Positions 21,126 through 24,307 of a stretch of 24,307 bases of DNA are shown piece after piece; position 1 is the stretch's first letter, and each line of letters begins with the position of its first letter. This DNA comes from Bigelowiella natans CCMP2755 (taxonomy: Eukaryota > Cercozoa > Chlorarachniophyceae), in assembly GCA_000320545.1 (NCBI GenBank), contig ADNK01001094.1, forward strand, positions 1-24,307, written 5' to 3'. The translations under genes were made by a program, and so were the position numbers. The notes beneath the pieces are model-generated. The model saw only the letters and a list, made by a program, of their open reading frames with translations. It made no database searches and had not been told where the DNA came from.

Positions 21126-22243
21126 GCGCGGCTCGCTCGGTGGAAGGAGCAAATATGGCGGGGTCCTGACTCCTCCTTTTGGAATTAGAAATGGTGCACT
21201 ATGGTGGCATGCAGGGTGGTGCAATGCCTACGTGCATATGATTGATGTCCGGGTATCGTATATCAAGATTCGCATCATCATCTAGATCATGCTGCCGCCG
21301 GCGGGCGTGGTGATAGACACCGTGTACTTTGTTGGTGTCTACATCTACGTACATGCTAGCATGTCACATGTAGGCATAGCGTTGGCGCACTATTGAATGC
21401 AATGTATGTGTGACTAGGTGACACGAGAGTGTGCTGTGTCACATGTTGATTGCTTCATGGCAAGAGGCATGGCTGAATGACTTTTTAGCTCTTGCTAGCT
21501 TGATCGAGTGCAATCTGGTGAAGGTGGCATTTCCAGTCATTTACATGCTTGAAACGAATGCCGAGCCGCATTGTGTTTGCATAGCAACATCATCGAATCG
21601 ATCGTGATCATCATATATTGGCTAGTAGTTGGGCTCTCAGGCAATAGACATGCGAACATCTAGACATGCATGTGATGTACACAATGCATGCAATCATATG
21701 CCAGCGAGCTAGCTAGCTAGAGACGGCGCACGCCCAGATGCTTTTGCCGAGACATGCCATGCATGCTAGCATGCATGTACGCGCACACGCAACTGAACAG
21801 TGTGTTGTCATTGCTAGCGCAGAATAATCATGACTATGCACACATGTACACTTTGTATCGTAATATGCGCGCACACTTTAGCATCATGACCGAAGGGGAA
21901 TGTTGTATGCATCGCAGACGAGTTAATAACAATGCTTAGAATGGGTAGATTCCTACCAGCGCATGACAAATTCTACGCTACGAACTACTAGTCTCGCCTC
22001 ACTATACAGTCGACTAATTCGGTGGCGTGCATGTATGTATTAAATATTGTAATGCCTTTCATCATTCCGCCCCTGCCGTCGTCTGCGATCGGCAACATTA
22101 CGAAACAGCCAATGTACGCAGAAGTGTCGCCAGCCCAATCTTCAATTTACTACTTGCTCCAGCGATGATTCGGTAGTACGCGGAGCTGGCAGCAGCTGGA
22201 GTCAGTCAGCGAATTGCAATGCCGTTGTAATGGGAAATGATGG
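21126..22243. other. Convergent intergenic region, CATG/CTAG-rich
   Basis: There is no convincing exon. Palindromic words TGCATG, GCTAGC and ACATGT are frequent, including CATGCTAGCATG at 21352-21363 and a 20-bp perfect palindrome at 21758-21777. It contains the left copy of a 38-bp inverted repeat (21866-21903). Around 22085-22240 all three + frames stay open for some distance, but none shows exon borders. Confidence 0.6.
21866..21903 (+). repeat. Left copy of a perfect 38-bp inverted repeat
   Basis: It is the exact reverse complement of 22461-22498. The copy starts TGCGCGCACAC and ends GGGGAATGT. The inner spacing is 557 bp. Confidence 0.9.
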
Positions 22244-22554
22244 CTACTTCGAAGCAGCCTTGAAACTGATTTTTAGCATTCCTCGTTCGCGTTCGTGGAT
22301 GCACTCTATGGGCAGCCGAAAGAACTTGATCTCACGCTCCATTAGGATTCTCGATATCCTGCGCACGTAGCAATCACCGGCTTCTCAGCGTCTATTCATT
22401 CGCTCACGCCTAGCTTTGCGAACGAGGGATGCATACATCGGGAGGACGTATGATAGATATACATTCCCCTTCGGTCATGATGCTAAAGTGTGCGCGCACG
22501 CGAGATTAAGAGGAAGAGGGGGAGAGAGGGGGGGGGGGGAGGGGGGGAAGGGGG

Positions 22555-22608
<54 letters not shown>

Positions 22609-23575
22609 GATCGGAAAGAATGATGACGGCGGACGACGATGTCGTTGTCCGCTAATAGCCTCACTTACTTCGATCTCTTCACTTTGCAGGGAAATCGAGT
22701 GCAATGCTGCAGCACGTGGTCAGGCAATACGTCATCATTCTGCTTTTCCTCGCCGCCATTCTCTAAGGTAGGAGGGGAGGAGAGTAAGGCAGCATCAGTG
22801 AGCCGCAATTGCGTGTGTGATGATTCATACGGAGCATTCCTCCAGCTACAGCATTGAGGGGGGGGAGGCTTATACATAGCATCAACGACAATGGTGGTGC
22901 TAATGCTGCTGCTGATAATGATGGGGAAGAGGAGGAGTGGGAGGAGGGAGAGGGAGCGGGAAGGGAGAGGGAGGGTGGTGGGCTCGCTCATTTTCGAGAT
23001 TCTCTTTCACAGTCACGAGAAGAAACGACACCTTGTGCTCCTCCTTCCCTCTCTTGGCTGCTCGATGCCCACTTTTGCTCGCCTTTTTCTTTGCCGTTGA
23101 CGTTGTTGTCCTTGTCAGCGCTGCTGCTATTCACTCTAACCAACCTGCCACGATATGTGTGAGGAGGAGGAGGAGGACAACGAACAACTTTACTTGCAAG
23201 ATGAGCTGCTGCTTATTTCTACTGCCAATAATGGTGGGGGGGAGAGAAAAGAAAAGGTGTCCTGCTTCTCTGAGAATCTTCCTCCTTAGCACACACAGCA
23301 AGCACCGCCCACTTCCAAGCATGCATTTGTCAGCCTCCATAGCAGCAGCAGGAGAGCAAGCTAGGAGAGATGTTACAGGCCGCAATTGCTTCGTAATCAT
23401 TTAAGGGTATAGACCTTCTCAAGACGATCGCCATATTGACCAACGCAACTCTCTGTTTCGTCTCGTTGTGCATTTGCTGATCAGTGATGTGCTCCATGAG
23501 GATGGGGGCAAGCTTTGTCAAGTCCTCGGAACCGAAGAAGCCGTGTTCTTCTTGCATCCACCTTGTAGCAGTAGC

Positions 23576-23607
<32 letters not shown>

Positions 23608-24144
23608 AAGTTAGTAGTAAGTAGGCATAAGTAGAAGTAATAGTGGTCATATAACGATGTGATATGCATGCGTGAGCGTGCGCGTGTATGTTTGCGGGTG
23701 TGCATGTGCTATTTTTCTTGTTGTTTTCTGGCTCAGCAACCAACACAAAGCTGTTCGTGGGAGAAGTAGCTCATCATCATCATCATCATCATCACCATCA
23801 TCATCACCATCATCATTATTATCACCTTTTCATTCTCCGGGGCATGCGCTGCAACCAGTTACCGACAGCAAACAGCGTTCGAATACGGGCATTGCTGTGT
23901 TTTACCTTTTAACGTGCCACGTAGTAAGTTGGGTGGGAGGGGGGGGGGGGGGGGGAAGAAGCAAGCTCCATATTAGAAGAATGGCGATTTCGGTTTTGTG
24001 GAAGCTCGAGATTATCTAGAAGGGGGCAGCGAGGGGGGGGGGAGAGGAACGAAGGAGAAGCATCAGGAATACTACCACAATGGCAACATGGCCCCAAGCT
24101 GCATGTGTGAAGATACGAGCGACGTAGTCGGCAAGAGAACCCAC
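22244..24144 (-). CDS. Unknown protein, 3' part of a gene running off the right edge
   Basis: Exons in order: 24144-24076, 23848-23826, 23561-23415, 23284-23194, 23110-23032, 22762-22669 and 22358-22244, giving 205 codons plus TAG. All junction phases agree (0,2,2,0,1,2). I do not recognise the family. Visible features: SLADYVARIFTHAAWGHVAIV (amphipathic helix), RMPRRMKR, then WMQEEHGFFGSEDLTKLAPI with LMEHITDQQMHNETKQRVAL (helical, acidic/amphipathic), RKILREAGHLFF, and a hydrophilic Lys/Glu/Gln-rich linker. The end reads KVKRSK, ISRILMEREIKFFRLPIECI and HERERGMLKISF. The donor at 22668 (GTAAGTGAG) and acceptor CGTGCGCAG at 22359 are strong. The fifth exon (23110-23032) has the weakest acceptor. 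A start codon is not in the window. Confidence 0.6.
22461..22498 (-). repeat. Right copy of a perfect 38-bp inverted repeat
   Basis: It lies within the last intron (22359-22668) of the - strand right-end gene, next to a long (GA)n/poly-G region. About 20 bases beyond its inner end a further shared word, TGTATGCATC, occurs in both arms. Confidence 0.9.
22525..22612. repeat. Poly-G and (GA)n tract in the last intron of the right-end gene
   Basis: On the sense (-) strand this is (TC)n followed by poly-C, about 60-140 nt after the donor. Confidence 0.85.
23569..23822. repeat. (TAG)n and (CAT)n triplet tracts in introns of the right-end gene
   Basis: (GTA)n at about 23569-23606 lies directly upstream (sense strand) of the exon 23561-23415. 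(CAT)n at about 23771-23822 lies directly after the donor of the 23-nt exon 23848-23826. Confidence 0.85.
23936..23956. repeat. Poly-G tract in an intron of the right-end gene
   Basis: A G run of about 18 lies in the intron 23849-24075. Confidence 0.85.
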
Positions 24145-24205
24145 CTGTGGAAAGGGGAAAGGGGGGGGGGAAATGTGAAAGGGGAGATCCATATTATACA
24201 GAGTA

Positions 24206-24209
24206 TATA

Positions 24210-24254
<45 letters not shown>

Positions 24255-24257
24255 GTT

Positions 24258-24288
<31 letters not shown>

Positions 24289-24290
24289 CG
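24206..24290. repeat. (TA)n and (CA)n tracts at the right edge
   Basis: TA-rich run at about 24206-24250, then (CA)n at about 24262-24289. No exon is seen between 24145 and the end of the window. Confidence 0.85.
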
Positions 24291-24307
24291 AGCCAGTGAT
24301 GAGCAGG

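Noticed and set aside
22085-22240. Overlapping open + frames
   Set aside because: All three frames are open over much of this stretch, no acceptor/donor pair fits, and no motif is recognisable.
22694-22766. + strand exon ending in a hydrophobic tail-anchor-like stretch (QYVIILLFLAAIL then stop)
   Set aside because: The same bases on the - strand form an exon whose both borders match its neighbours in phase, and no + strand partner exon was found.

Overview
This is nuclear DNA of a eukaryote. It carries seven protein-coding genes cut into many small exons with GT...AG introns. For every gene I joined exons by hand, checking donor/acceptor dinucleotides and codon phase. Exon sums come out as whole numbers of codons, except where I mark an uncertain boundary. 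The introns of the outer parts are packed with (CT)n, (TA)n, (CA)n, (ATC)n and poly-G/C tracts. The middle part (about 11.0-16.2 kb) has short AT-rich introns almost without microsatellites. The gene set (NAT10/Kre33, FBH1, Pam16, RPC8/Rpc25, DNAJC21/Jjj1-like) is generic eukaryotic housekeeping. The style suits a microalga or other protist, but I cannot name the organism.

Layout. (1) <203-5070, + strand: C-terminal two thirds of an RNA cytidine acetyltransferase (NAT10/Kre33 family). (2) 5071-6581: gene-poor, holding a decayed duplicate of one NAT10 exon/intron junction and a stretch very rich in CAATG/CATTG words. (3) 6582-10670, - strand: FBH1-like UvrD-family DNA helicase with a large 3' exon. 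(4) 11195-11872, - strand: small basic Ser/Arg-rich protein of unknown function. (5) 12310-13054, + strand: Pam16/Tim16, mitochondrial import motor. (6) 13614-14707, - strand: RNA polymerase III subunit RPC8 (Rpc25). (7) 15359-19246 or -21125, + strand: J-domain protein of the DNAJC21/Jjj1 type with a hydrophobic N-terminal segment and a decayed zinc finger. (8) 22244-24144 and beyond the right edge, - strand: 3' part of an unrecognised gene.

No operon logic applies. Gene pairs are convergent (NAT10/FBH1, Pam16/RPC8, J-protein/right-end gene) or divergent (unknown basic gene/Pam16, RPC8/J-protein). NAT10, RPC8 and the DNAJC21-like protein all belong to families linked to ribosome or RNA production, but nothing here shows co-regulation.

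The most notable points are: the DNAJC21-like protein with a lost zinc finger and a possible intronic poly(A) switch; the large single helicase exon; a perfect 38-bp inverted repeat at 21866/22461; recurring CATG-CTAG palindromes confined to intergenic DNA; and the exon-junction duplication downstream of NAT10. I found no CRISPR, rRNA, tRNA, recognisable transposon ORF or viral gene.
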